A stretch of DNA of 64,000 bases, from positions 558,001 to 622,000 of the forward strand of contig NZ_FNLB01000001.1 of NCBI RefSeq assembly GCF_900104145.1, in the 5' to 3' direction. The stretch's first letter is position 1; every line of letters begins with the position of its first letter. Of this stretch, positions 8,711 to 17,126 are shown piece after piece. Position numbers and translations under genes: made by a program. A model generated the notes under the pieces. That model saw only the letters and a program-made list of their open reading frames with translations, ran no database searches and was not told where the DNA came from. Source of the stretch: Pseudovibrio sp. Tun.PSC04-5.I4. GTDB lineage: Bacteria; Pseudomonadota; Alphaproteobacteria; Rhizobiales; Stappiaceae.

Positions 8711-9475
8711 CTAAAGCCTATTGCCCCGGGCCAGAAATTTGAGAACCTCACCATTGGTAGGCCAGCTGTGATAGGCGGCAGGTCGTTCGTCAGCGAACGG
8801 CTGGCAATCGTTTTTGCCAAGAAAATGTGAGGCCATTAGCTCGCCTGCGCTCCGGAAGAGCTCAAGGTTCGTTCGAAACAAACTACGCCTTTTGAGGGAG
8901 ATGGTCTTTTCCGCCAGAACCTTCCCCGCATCTATTTCCAAAATGCTCTCGTGCAGGCTGACCGAGAAGGATTTCTCCTTCTCCAGCAATCCGTGAAAGA
9001 CGGGGTCCGGCCCTTTAAACACCGGCAGCTTTCCCGGATGAATGTTGACGGTCTTCCCCGCAAAACGCTCATAAAATGCAGGTCTTAAGATTTGCCCCAG
9101 ATGTGCCGTGAGGATTATATCAGGCTGGCTGTGCTCGATGAAATTCAATGTGTCTGGAGCGCTGACATCGGTGGTCGGCAAAACCGGACGGCTGAGACTA
9201 TGAGACCAAACCCGCATGCTCCGCCAATTGGGAAGGTGAGGCAGACGGTATCTTGGTTTTGTTACCGCACCCAGATACCCAGCATAAAGAATCCCGGAGC
9301 GGGCAAGCAAACGCCGATAGGCAGGCCAATCATTAGCCGTGCCTGTTACAGCTGTGCACTTCACCAGCGCTGCAATCTCAAACTCCGGATAAGCAAGGAG
9401 CGAGTGTAAAACAGCATCCGTGTAGACGCTGGCATTGGAGACGAGACAGATCCGCACGATTTCTCCCAAAATCAC
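8711..9475 (-). CDS. Formyltransferase-domain protein of the capsule operon
   Basis: A 254-residue protein of the methionyl-tRNA/sugar formyltransferase fold. The catalytic triad is visible: N144 and H146 in VNIHPGKLP, and D182 in EIDAGKVL. These residues transfer formyl from 10-formyl-tetrahydrofolate to an amine. It is shorter than Fmt and lacks its C-terminal domain. Its ATG overlaps the stop of the upstream KpsS-like gene (ATGA), so translation is probably coupled. That placement suggests it formylates an amino sugar of the capsule or of its lipid linker, though this is inference. The N-terminal RICLVSNASVYTDAVLHSL replaces the usual GT.EFA motif. Confidence 0.75.
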   Translation of the reverse strand: MILGEIVRICLVSNASVYTDAVLHSLLAYPEFEIAALVKCTAVTGTANDWPAYRRLLARSGILYAGYLGAVTKPRYRLPHLPNWRSMRVWSHSLSRPVLPTTDVSAPDTLNFIEHSQPDIILTAHLGQILRPAFYERFAGKTVNIHPGKLPVFKGPDPVFHGLLEKEKSFSVSLHESILEIDAGKVLAEKTISLKRRSLFRTNLELFRSAGELMASHFLGKNDCQPFADERPAAYHSWPTNGEVLKFLARGNRL

Positions 9476-10770
9476 ATAAAATAGTCGTAAGTCACACCCA
9501 TTTTCCGCGCCTTTTCCATGCGCGGAGGCTCTAATCGGTTTTGGCGCTGCACATCATAGGCGCTGGAGAGGATCTTCTCCGCTGTACCTTTGGCAGCAGC
9601 CTCCAGCCCCTCCGTATTGTAAAGCGTCCCACGCACCTGAATGGTTGCCTTCAGCGCCTTAATAAATTTGCGGAAGACAATCGGGTCAGGAGTTATCGCT
9701 GTTTTCCAAAAATCCTCCCAATCGCCTTGATGTGTCAATCCTTCGATATCGTAAATAGTTGGCAGGACGCAGCAGGTCGGAACGCCGTGCTCCAGTGCTT
9801 CAATCCCGGCAGAACTGTTGATGGTCAGCATACCCAGAGATGGTTCTGCCAGCTCTTTGATAGACTGGCCATGGATGAGTTTGGTGCACTCTTCGACACC
9901 GTGTTTGCGGCTTGCCTGACTAATGGCACGCATCAGATCCTTAAATCGGTACTCGAGCGGATGGCTTTTGAACAGCAGCAGCGTACCTGCCGGTGCATTC
10001 GTCGCAAAGGAGGCAATGACCTTCTCGATAGCCTCATAAATGCTGGCGAAGGGAGAGTGATCGCGGATCTGGAAGTCGCCGTTCAACTGCAAAGCAAACA
10101 GGTAGTAGGATGCTCCGCTGTGTTTCAACTGCTCCCAAATCTTTGCAGCCTCACGCTTCCGACGTTTGGCAAGCAAGCGGGCGGTCAGCCACCCTGCATA
10201 AACCTGAGTGCGAGGCTCCGTCCGGTGGTTTTTGTAATGCGGGAATGAATGTGCATGGACCTTGTTGAACACCGTAAAGCCTAGTTCTTGCAGAACAATC
10301 TGGGCGTAACTTCCGTGATAGAGGACTGAAGCTTCATCGCTCGCTGTTGGGATTTCCAACGCCATCAACTCTTGCCTGCTCTGCGGAAAATGCGAGAGCG
10401 CGGAGCATCCACCATACTCCACCGTCATCCAATCAGGCCGCAGATACCCAAGTTCAGTGGCGATGATAGTCACGTCAAACGCTTTTGCTACGCCGATCGC
10501 TACCTTGTGGTACTCCCTGCGATCGCCGTGCAGCAAAATATCCGTCACACCATGAGAAACAATCAGCGTTTCAAGAAAGAGCGCCCAGTTCTCAGGCTTT
10601 TCGGAGAAGTAAATGGCACTCCCATGTTCCCAGTCATGAACATCACTCCCACAAAAATGCACCTTGAGCGTCCGAGCCCCCAATCGTTCAAGATGATGGG
10701 CAGTCCGCGAATAGTATTTGGAAAGAGGCCCTTGCAGCAGCAGAATGCAGCGATTGTTTGCTGAAGTCAT
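9472..10770 (-). CDS. KpsS-like capsule polysaccharide protein (second copy)
   Basis: A 432-residue protein of the capsular polysaccharide biosynthesis/export family that includes KpsS, whose members are Kdo transferases building the phospholipid linker of group 2 capsules. Features seen: an N-terminal ILLLQGPLSKYYSR strand-loop, YLRPDWMTVEYGG in the middle, and SSAGIEALEHGVP at about residue 330, typical of this GT-B-like fold. It overlaps its neighbours on both sides by four bases (ATGA), so it is tightly coupled. It is a clear paralogue of the upstream gene (both share GYxRPDWxTxExGG and the GIEAL/GMEAL block), so the operon holds two KpsS-type proteins. Confidence 0.8.
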   Translation of the reverse strand: MTSANNRCILLLQGPLSKYYSRTAHHLERLGARTLKVHFCGSDVHDWEHGSAIYFSEKPENWALFLETLIVSHGVTDILLHGDRREYHKVAIGVAKAFDVTIIATELGYLRPDWMTVEYGGCSALSHFPQSRQELMALEIPTASDEASVLYHGSYAQIVLQELGFTVFNKVHAHSFPHYKNHRTEPRTQVYAGWLTARLLAKRRKREAAKIWEQLKHSGASYYLFALQLNGDFQIRDHSPFASIYEAIEKVIASFATNAPAGTLLLFKSHPLEYRFKDLMRAISQASRKHGVEECTKLIHGQSIKELAEPSLGMLTINSSAGIEALEHGVPTCCVLPTIYDIEGLTHQGDWEDFWKTAITPDPIVFRKFIKALKATIQVRGTLYNTEGLEAAAKGTAEKILSSAYDVQRQNRLEPPRMEKARKMGVTYDYFM

Positions 10771-12071
10771 TTATCGCTCCAGTAACAATCGGAGGGAATA
10801 GGAACGCCTGCCGCTTTTGCCTGAGCCAAACGGGGCGGAGTCCCAACAAATGCGCCATGCCCATTGACTGTGCCTTGTGTCATACGGTTCACGAACTCCT
10901 GAGCGGCCAGCTCGCGGCCTTCAGGATTGAAAAAGCTACCTTGCACCTGAATAGTATGCCCCATGAGCTTTTCCAGATCCTGGAAGAGATCAGCGTCCGG
11001 CTGCAGAGGCTCTTGCCAAAAGTCGTCTAAAGGACGCTGGTCAGTCAACCCGGCAATATCATAGATAGCACAGCCCAGAGCCTTCACTGGAATACCATTT
11101 TTCAGAGCTTCCATGCCCACAGTGCTGTTGACCAGAACACATCCGCGCGAATGTTTCAGCAAGCTCGACAGGTCCCCGCCATCAATCACGATGGTTCTAT
11201 CAGCACACTTAAACTCAGCGGCTATCGTTCCTATGATTTGTGGCCAGTTTTCGACATTGTTGTCAAACGGGTGCCTTTTGAAAACCAACTTGTCACCCGT
11301 TGGTGCATTGGCGACAAAGGAACCAATAACCTCGCGCACGAAGGTGGAAAGGTTGCCGTAATGTGAGTGATGCCGGATCTGGTAATCACCCTGCATTTGC
11401 AAGGGAACAACGAAATATCCCACCCAGCCCTTTGCAAGAGTTTCCACGATCTTTTCCGCTTCACGTCCCAGACGTTTCTGCCGCATCAAACGGGGGATGT
11501 AGCTGAAGTAATCGCGAAACGGGTGATAATACCGATCCCGCTGATATAACGGAAAGAGGTAGGGGAAGAACACAGGGATGAGATTGCAAATAATCTCATT
11601 AGTTGCTTCTTGCAAAAACGCATGGGGAAAGTGTTGTGAGGGTTCAAGCTGCGGTAGGTTTAAAGCAGCAGATTTAATAATTTTCAGATCATTCGGGAAA
11701 TGTGAGAATACGCCCATCCCGCCGCGTTCCAGTGTGATCCAGTCTGGGCGCATATATCCAAATTCACAGGCATAGGCGTTGATGTTTCGCTCCATCGCAA
11801 CGCTGTGCGCAATACGATGATACGGACGGCGGTCAGCATAATAGAGGATGTCTGTTATGCCATTTTCATCAATCAGTTGCTCCAGTTTGCGGCGCCAGTT
11901 TTTCAATGACGCCCAGTAATTCTGGGCACCAGTCCCGACGCGAAAATACCAGTCGCTCAGCGAAAAATTGATGATGGTGCAGGCAACGCCATGGCTTTCA
12001 AATGCTTTTACCAAGACTTTGCAAAACCCAGAGGGATGAGATTGCAAGATTAAGATCGATTGACCTGCCAT
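10767..12071 (-). CDS. KpsS-like capsule polysaccharide protein (first copy)
   Basis: A 434-residue paralogue of the following gene, starting at MAGQSILIL (a TTG three codons upstream is a weaker choice). It shows SILILQSHPSGFC at the N-terminus, GYMRPDWITLERGG in the middle and NSTVGMEALKNGIP late, the signature blocks of KpsS-type capsule proteins. Both copies also share YDI.GLT and the DFWQ/DFWK segment. It follows KpsT by 18 bases. Having two copies may mean two successive linker sugar additions, but the donors cannot be read from the sequence. Confidence 0.8.
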   Translation of the reverse strand: MAGQSILILQSHPSGFCKVLVKAFESHGVACTIINFSLSDWYFRVGTGAQNYWASLKNWRRKLEQLIDENGITDILYYADRRPYHRIAHSVAMERNINAYACEFGYMRPDWITLERGGMGVFSHFPNDLKIIKSAALNLPQLEPSQHFPHAFLQEATNEIICNLIPVFFPYLFPLYQRDRYYHPFRDYFSYIPRLMRQKRLGREAEKIVETLAKGWVGYFVVPLQMQGDYQIRHHSHYGNLSTFVREVIGSFVANAPTGDKLVFKRHPFDNNVENWPQIIGTIAAEFKCADRTIVIDGGDLSSLLKHSRGCVLVNSTVGMEALKNGIPVKALGCAIYDIAGLTDQRPLDDFWQEPLQPDADLFQDLEKLMGHTIQVQGSFFNPEGRELAAQEFVNRMTQGTVNGHGAFVGTPPRLAQAKAAGVPIPSDCYWSDK

Positions 12072-12089
12072 TGTGCCCAAAGCTGAATA

Positions 12090-12746
12090 CTACTTAAGTT
12101 GGTTTTCCCGATGCTGAGCAAGAGCTTCATCGATAGAGTCAAATCTGATCAGGTCGCCATGGTTGAGAAGGTATGCAGTATCGCAAAACTTTTTGATGGT
12201 GCCTTCGGAATGCGAAATCATAATGATATTCGCGGATTTGAGTTTCGTTTCAAAAACTTCGTCACATTTGCGCTTGAAGCGAGCATCGCCAACAGCTGTG
12301 ATCTCATCGATAAGATAGCATTTGAAGTTGATCGCCATGCTCACGCCAAAAGCAAGTCGCGCTTTCATACCACTTGAGTACGTTTGAATAGGCAGGGCCA
12401 TAGAAGGGCCAAGTTCTGAAAACTCCTCAACAAACTCGATCATCTGCTCTGTATCCTCGCCGTACATTCGAGCCACAAAACGGACGTTCTCGATACCGGT
12501 CATCTGACCGGCAAAGCCGCCTCCGAACCCCAAAGGCCATGAGACTTTCACCTTCCGTTTTATGCGGCCACTATCAGGTAGTTCTGCTCCAGCAATAAGG
12601 CGCATGAGAGTAGACTTCCCTGATCCGTTATGGCCGAGAATTCCAATGTTTTTTCCTTTCGGAAATTTTACAGTAAGCCCATTCAGAATTGTTTTCGTCA
12701 CGCCTTTTAAGCGGTAGGTTTTTCGTACATTCTGAAACTCAATCAT
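12090..12746 (-). CDS. kpsT: Capsule polysaccharide ABC exporter ATP-binding protein
   Basis: A 218-residue ATPase of the KpsT/RfbB polysaccharide-export type. Walker A is GHNGSGKST (about 38-46), the signature is YSSGMKARLAFG and Walker B is CYLIDEITAVGD. SSGMKARL in place of LSGGQ is characteristic of polysaccharide exporters. It overlaps the permease gene by one base (TGATG), so the two are translated together. It powers transfer of the finished, lipid-linked capsule chain across the inner membrane. Confidence 0.92.
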   Translation of the reverse strand: MIEFQNVRKTYRLKGVTKTILNGLTVKFPKGKNIGILGHNGSGKSTLMRLIAGAELPDSGRIKRKVKVSWPLGFGGGFAGQMTGIENVRFVARMYGEDTEQMIEFVEEFSELGPSMALPIQTYSSGMKARLAFGVSMAINFKCYLIDEITAVGDARFKRKCDEVFETKLKSANIIMISHSEGTIKKFCDTAYLLNHGDLIRFDSIDEALAQHRENQLK

Positions 12747-13513
12747 CAGAAGGACTTCTTTCGATAGAGGCGTTCTCCAAAAAAACCGACCAACAACAAG
12801 GTAATTGTGCAGGTAAAGAAGTAGGGCTTATCAAGGAGGATGCTATGATAATTCCCATAATACCCCTCCCTGAACCATTCAATTCCATGAATAACCGGAT
12901 TCCAGGAAAGTATTTTCACAATATGCGTCGGGAAATCACTTGGTACATAAAAAATTCCGGAGAGAAAAAAGAGGGGGCGGCTCACGATCGATTCAACTTG
13001 TCTCCAGGTTGGCCACAATCGAAAGAGGACTGCATTTGTTGTCCCTGCACCGAGGCCCAACAAGGAGAGTGTTAGAAAAGCCGCCGTACTTTGTTCTATT
13101 CTTACCGGAAGTGATGCGTCATCACCCACGATAATAAGGGTGAAGAACACAAATATGATCATGACGTAAGTTAAGGTGATTAGAATGTATTTTGACAAAA
13201 GTATGTCAGTCTCTTTGACCAACGGATAGCTTAATAGCCCTCTGCTTGAATTAATCGCGGTCATTAACCCACTTGAGAGCTTTGAGTAGGTTTGAAATGG
13301 CAATATTCCGGTGGCGAAAAACAAAGCAAAGCTCGTCCCAAAAGCCGGAACCCTGCCAATTGCTGAGAATATTAAAACCAGCACAAGCGTGCTCAAGGCC
13401 GGATTGACGACCGCCCATAAGTAACCGAGTTGGGCGCTACCAAACGCTGTTCTGGTCTCTCTCAAAACCAGAGCGCCGATAACGCGTGTTTGAGTTGTAA
13501 ATGCTCCGTCCAT
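12746..13513 (-). CDS. kpsM: Capsule polysaccharide ABC exporter permease
   Basis: A 255-residue ABC-2 type permease with six hydrophobic segments. The N-terminal ALVLRETRTAFGSAQLGYLWAVVNP is the cytoplasmic signature of KpsM-type polysaccharide permeases, and FYVPSDFP late in the protein is also typical. It sits between the KpsE-like gene (10 bases upstream) and KpsT (one-base overlap), as in group 2/3 capsule operons. Confidence 0.92.
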   Translation of the reverse strand: MDGAFTTQTRVIGALVLRETRTAFGSAQLGYLWAVVNPALSTLVLVLIFSAIGRVPAFGTSFALFFATGILPFQTYSKLSSGLMTAINSSRGLLSYPLVKETDILLSKYILITLTYVMIIFVFFTLIIVGDDASLPVRIEQSTAAFLTLSLLGLGAGTTNAVLFRLWPTWRQVESIVSRPLFFLSGIFYVPSDFPTHIVKILSWNPVIHGIEWFREGYYGNYHSILLDKPYFFTCTITLLLVGFFGERLYRKKSF

Positions 13514-13523
13514 GGCAATCCAT

Positions 13524-14906
13524 CTATTTGAGGTGGTCGCGAATGGAATATGTCATCACAGTACCAAGAGCCCACAAGGCAAGTAATCCCAGAAATAGAA
13601 GGATAGAATTAATCAGACGGCGCGGATAAATTGCCTCCTGGGGCTTGGATGGGGGCTTGAATACAGCGAGATATCGCTGCTGGCGATCTGCTTCCGCTCT
13701 GGAGCGTTCAAGTCCTGCAAGAGCGGTTGTGTAGGCTTGTTGAGCAAAGTCTTGCTCTACAACCAGCTCTTCGTAATTGGCTAATAGGCTTGAGAGAGAG
13801 GACAGTCTGTCACTCCCACGGGCAGTTTGCGAGAGTTCTCGGCGGGCGCTTGTCTTGCCACTTATCTCATTGCGTTTGTAGATAATCTGATCAATGAGAA
13901 CCGCCTCTCGCTTACGTAATTGGCGAATAGTTGGTGAGCTTTCATTGATAATACCCACCAATGTTGCAAGGCGGGACCTGGTTTCCAGGAGTTGCTTTTC
14001 CAGACCACCTATCAATTCAATTTGAACTTCTGCATTTTTTGTAGGATCGATTGAACTTTCAGCACTCCTGAAATCACTCATTCGTCTTCGCACCATCTTC
14101 AAACGTAATTCTGCACGGAGGACTTCTTCCTCCGCAAATTTGACTGCATCTTTTCGTGCGTTCTGAGAAAGTGTATTCACAAGTTCAGCACCATATGACA
14201 GGACTTGAGTTGCGATGTGCTCTGTCATTTCGGGAGTAAAGGCTTGTACCTCAACTTCTATTATACTGGACGTATTGTCGAAACTTGTGGTGATCATAGT
14301 TTGCCAATAATCTACAAATTCTTCGATCGAGATTGTCGGATCCAGACGATAGATAAAATCGATCGAACCCTCGCTAAAATGTTTTACTATTCCCACATCA
14401 TTAGACAGCCGCTCAACGACTTCTCTGCCTTCCAGATAGTTCATCAGAATGAAGGAATCTGTTGTCGTTGTGCCAACGCTCGCGAGGCCTGTTAAGGCAC
14501 CTAAAAAATCACCGCCCGCAGAGCTGCCATCCATTCCCCGGACGGAAAATCCAATTGTGGATGAATAACGATCTGACGCTATAAAAAGGAAATAGGTTGA
14601 CCCTAAGAGCCCTGGAATAACAACTAGGAGTGCGAAGGACAGTGCTAATATTCGCCGCCTTAGTTGTTGTGGTCTTAATCCATGAAGCCTGAAGAAACCA
14701 ATGCGAACAGGTTTGACCACCTGTTCGGTGTTATCAACTGGTAGGGTAAAAATGGCTGCAGCTTTTTTGGAGGCTTTGCCCTTTGAGTTGGCAGATCGCG
14801 GCGTGACTCTCGCTTCCCCCTGTTGTTGACCAACTGTGCTAATTTTGGGAGCAAGTGCTGTTGCACTAGGAATTTCGGCAAGTTTTGCTGTTGTCCCTTT
14901 TTCCAT
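13524..14906 (-). CDS. kpsE: Capsule polysaccharide export inner-membrane protein (PCP-3 family)
   Basis: A 460-residue periplasm-spanning protein. The start at MEKGTTAK is preferred over an upstream TTG. A basic, Ala/Ser-rich cytoplasmic segment of about 95 residues precedes the first membrane helix (about 100-122); a long coiled-coil region follows, with the second helix close to the C-terminus. This is the topology of KpsE/polysaccharide co-polymerase-3 proteins that link the KpsMT exporter to the outer-membrane channel. It is the first gene of the operon. No KpsD outer-membrane channel, KpsC, KpsF or KpsU gene is in the window, so these must lie elsewhere or be replaced. Confidence 0.87.
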   Translation of the reverse strand: MEKGTTAKLAEIPSATALAPKISTVGQQQGEARVTPRSANSKGKASKKAAAIFTLPVDNTEQVVKPVRIGFFRLHGLRPQQLRRRILALSFALLVVIPGLLGSTYFLFIASDRYSSTIGFSVRGMDGSSAGGDFLGALTGLASVGTTTTDSFILMNYLEGREVVERLSNDVGIVKHFSEGSIDFIYRLDPTISIEEFVDYWQTMITTSFDNTSSIIEVEVQAFTPEMTEHIATQVLSYGAELVNTLSQNARKDAVKFAEEEVLRAELRLKMVRRRMSDFRSAESSIDPTKNAEVQIELIGGLEKQLLETRSRLATLVGIINESSPTIRQLRKREAVLIDQIIYKRNEISGKTSARRELSQTARGSDRLSSLSSLLANYEELVVEQDFAQQAYTTALAGLERSRAEADRQQRYLAVFKPPSKPQEAIYPRRLINSILLFLGLLALWALGTVMTYSIRDHLK

Positions 14907-15379
14907 AATAAAGCTTCGCCTTTTTAGAAGTGCAAAGTAATAGCTGTCAAAATATTGGCTCAATTACTCAAATACTAAAAACACGAACTTATTTTTGACC
15001 ATATCACATTGGAATTTCGAGAACAATCTCTTCAAACTCTGTATTGTTACTTGAGTTAATTACGATGTTGCATTAGTCATATTACGAATACAAACATGTT
15101 ATTTATCCTATCGTAATTTTTAACTGATCTATTGAAACGCACATTGAATAAACTCTCTGGATTGAGGAGAGGAGAGTGTTGTTCTACCTTACGAACGGAA
15201 CAGTTTACTGTAACTTAACCGTCTGCATTTTGTTTCAATCCTTTGATAATTTGAGTCCAGTTACATATCTCTGGAGATAGTTCGGGTTGGTGGACAACTC
15301 GAATTTAAATTGCAACTTGCCCAAATCCCTAAATTCAGGTGTCCACCAACCCTTTCGAACGGGGGCTGTCCGAGGGAGG
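14907..15379. other. Intergenic leader of the capsule operon with an inverted repeat
   Basis: About 470 AT-rich bases with no supported gene; they must hold the capsule operon promoter. A 12-bp inverted repeat lies at 15285-15296 and 15340-15351 (GGTTGGTGGACA and its complement). Because it borders an IS5 remnant, it may be left from the ends of mobile elements rather than a regulatory site. Confidence 0.45.
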
Positions 15380-15640
15380 TTATTTTGTTTGGAACAGCAA
15401 CGCCACTTTGCGCTTATATCCTCTGGTTTTAAACTTTCTTGAGTTCAGCTTGTTCTCGATCACTCGCTTTAAACGACCCATCAGGGTTTCACCTCGCGCC
15501 CGCTGCCCGTAACCGGTGTGTTTCTGCTAGGCCATTCTGCCGTACTTTTGAATTGCAGAGATATGCGCGTCACGTGATGTCGGGTCAGTCTCAGCGTCCC
15601 GGCGGAGGACCGCCGATTTGGACGGCCACATCTCCGCGCT
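15380..15640 (-). pseudogene. IS5-family transposase remnant (C-terminal part)
   Basis: Reading the minus strand gives IQKYGRMA, a stop, then QKHTGYGQRARGETLMGR and RVIENKL, matching the C-terminal block of IS5 transposases (usually GRMxWQxxTGYG...ETxMGRYK). The stop falls where a conserved tryptophan is expected. Farther upstream, pieces such as SKSAVLRRDAETDPTSRDAHI still match, so the left boundary is approximate. The rest of the element is gone. Confidence 0.7.
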
Positions 15641-15844
15641 GGCGAAGACTTTCGTTATACTCTGGTCGGTTGGGGAGACGATACTCGGCTTTTGTAAATA
15701 TCTCCCGCCGAGCAGGATTATGTTTGTAGGGCATGAAAAAGCAACTTATCTAAAAAATAAGCAGCCTACATACACGCCAGAAACGGATTTATGCAGCAAG
15801 GTTTTCTGACATCAAGTTTGCAACATAGCCTCTGACAGTGTTGT

Positions 15845-16867
15845 TCACTGGCCGTCATCTTCAGGGACTTCCAGCCCCTGTTTGGGTGGTAAGTCCGGGG
15901 AATCTATGGCTTGCAAAACGGCATCGGACAAAAAGGTGCCGGCCCGGGCTATATCTTCAGAAAGAATAATAATCTCCTTTCTGAACAGAGACAGGAAGTC
16001 CATAGCGTCCTTTGTCGCTAGCTGAATATCCTGTCCCAATGTACGCCCCAGACTCTCAACTGCAGCAACGGTTGACATGGCTGTCAGGGCATTTGCTCCA
16101 ATATAACCGTCAATGTCAGGGTTCATCTTCAGTCGCTCGACCACGGCCTGTCGGATATGCTGGCTACTCATATCGGCGTTGACCAGGTCTTCTACCAGTA
16201 AATCGATACCGAGCGCCTTCGCCTCATTCAAAGCGCCCTCACACATATCCTGAGAATAGGCCTGCCTATGTTCCGGGGCGATAAGTACGATACTACGGCA
16301 GCCTTTCCGGGCCAGTTTGCGCACAGCAATGCGAGCAAACGCATTATTATCGTAATCGAAATAAGGATGTTTCAACCCCTCATGTGTCCGCCCGTGCGTG
16401 GCAAAAGGGAATTTCCTCTCTAGTAGATATTTCACGCGGGGATCGTTGATCTGCGTCTGGTGGAATATGACCGCATCAGCGGAACCGGTCTCCACGATGT
16501 CGCGGATCGGTACAATCGGATCCTGATCGGGGAAAAAGGGAGTGATGGTGAGATGATAAGGTGTGCCACGCAGTCCTCCCGCAATGGAAGATATGAGCCG
16601 GCTGGTATGCATTATAATATCATTTTCGGATGACAGGGCCAGACTGACAACATTCGTCTTGCCTGTCCTCAAACCAAGACCTGCCCGGTTGGGGACATAA
16701 CCGATTTCATCCGCTATGCGACGCACCATCAGTTTGGTGTCCTTGCGCAAATCCGGCGCATCCTTCAGTGCCCTTGATACGGTCGCAACCGCCAGCCCGC
16801 TGATTTGAGAAATGGTCCTCAACGTCGGCTTTTTTGATTCTGCACTGGTTGTTTTTTTCAAATTCAT
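15845..16867 (-). CDS. LacI-family transcriptional repressor of the adjacent sugar operon
   Basis: A 340-residue regulator. The LacI helix-turn-helix spans about residues 18-45 (ISQISGLAVATVSRALKDA), with the hinge segment IGYVPNRAGLGLRTGKTN after it. The rest is a periplasmic-binding-like ligand domain (about 63-330). It is transcribed away from the sugar transport operon, and two LacI-type palindromes lie in the space between. This strongly suggests that it represses that operon until a sugar (probably a plant or algal oligosaccharide, given the glycosidase) is bound. The N-terminus carries a short lysine-rich extension. Confidence 0.88.
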   Translation of the reverse strand: MNLKKTTSAESKKPTLRTISQISGLAVATVSRALKDAPDLRKDTKLMVRRIADEIGYVPNRAGLGLRTGKTNVVSLALSSENDIIMHTSRLISSIAGGLRGTPYHLTITPFFPDQDPIVPIRDIVETGSADAVIFHQTQINDPRVKYLLERKFPFATHGRTHEGLKHPYFDYDNNAFARIAVRKLARKGCRSIVLIAPEHRQAYSQDMCEGALNEAKALGIDLLVEDLVNADMSSQHIRQAVVERLKMNPDIDGYIGANALTAMSTVAAVESLGRTLGQDIQLATKDAMDFLSLFRKEIIILSEDIARAGTFLSDAVLQAIDSPDLPPKQGLEVPEDDGQ

Positions 16868-17050
16868 TTATCAGCCGAGACCTAGTTATAAGCTTCCTCT
16901 CTTTTGCCAAAACACTGAATTATGCGGCGTGAGAGTTCAGTTTCCAAGCACATTCCGTCGCGAAATAGTCAAGCTTCACCGGTTACAGAAACACGCCCTC
17001 TAAAAGCAATATTCCAACAATTTTGTCAACTTATACGCATTGCATCTAAA

Positions 17051-17070
17051 AAACTATAACGTTACAGTTT
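17051..17070. promoter_or_regulatory. LacI-type operator O1
   Basis: A 20-bp palindrome centred on CG between 17060 and 17061 (AAACTATAAC/GTTACAGTTT), with one mismatch between its arms. The central AACGTT is typical of LacI-family operators. Its centre lies 22 bases from that of a second copy, so two repressor dimers could bind on the same helix face. Confidence 0.75.
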
Positions 17071-17074
17071 TGTG

Positions 17075-17090
17075 ACTATAACGTTATAGT
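17075..17090. promoter_or_regulatory. LacI-type operator O2
   Basis: A perfect 16-bp palindrome (ACTATAACGTTATAGT) centred between 17082 and 17083, the same sequence type as O1. It lies 37 bases ahead of the solute-binding protein start, so bound repressor would cover the promoter of the sugar operon. Confidence 0.78.
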
Positions 17091-17126
17091 TTTTCAAAAT
17101 GACCTATTCAATGGGAGGATAGTACA

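Noticed and set aside
9541..10248. A 235-codon frame on the plus strand opposite the KpsS-like gene
   Set aside because: It lies entirely across a well-supported gene, has no recognisable family features and no convincing ribosome site.
14205..14495. Open frame opposite kpsE
   Set aside because: It is a shadow of a well-supported gene with no protein-family features.
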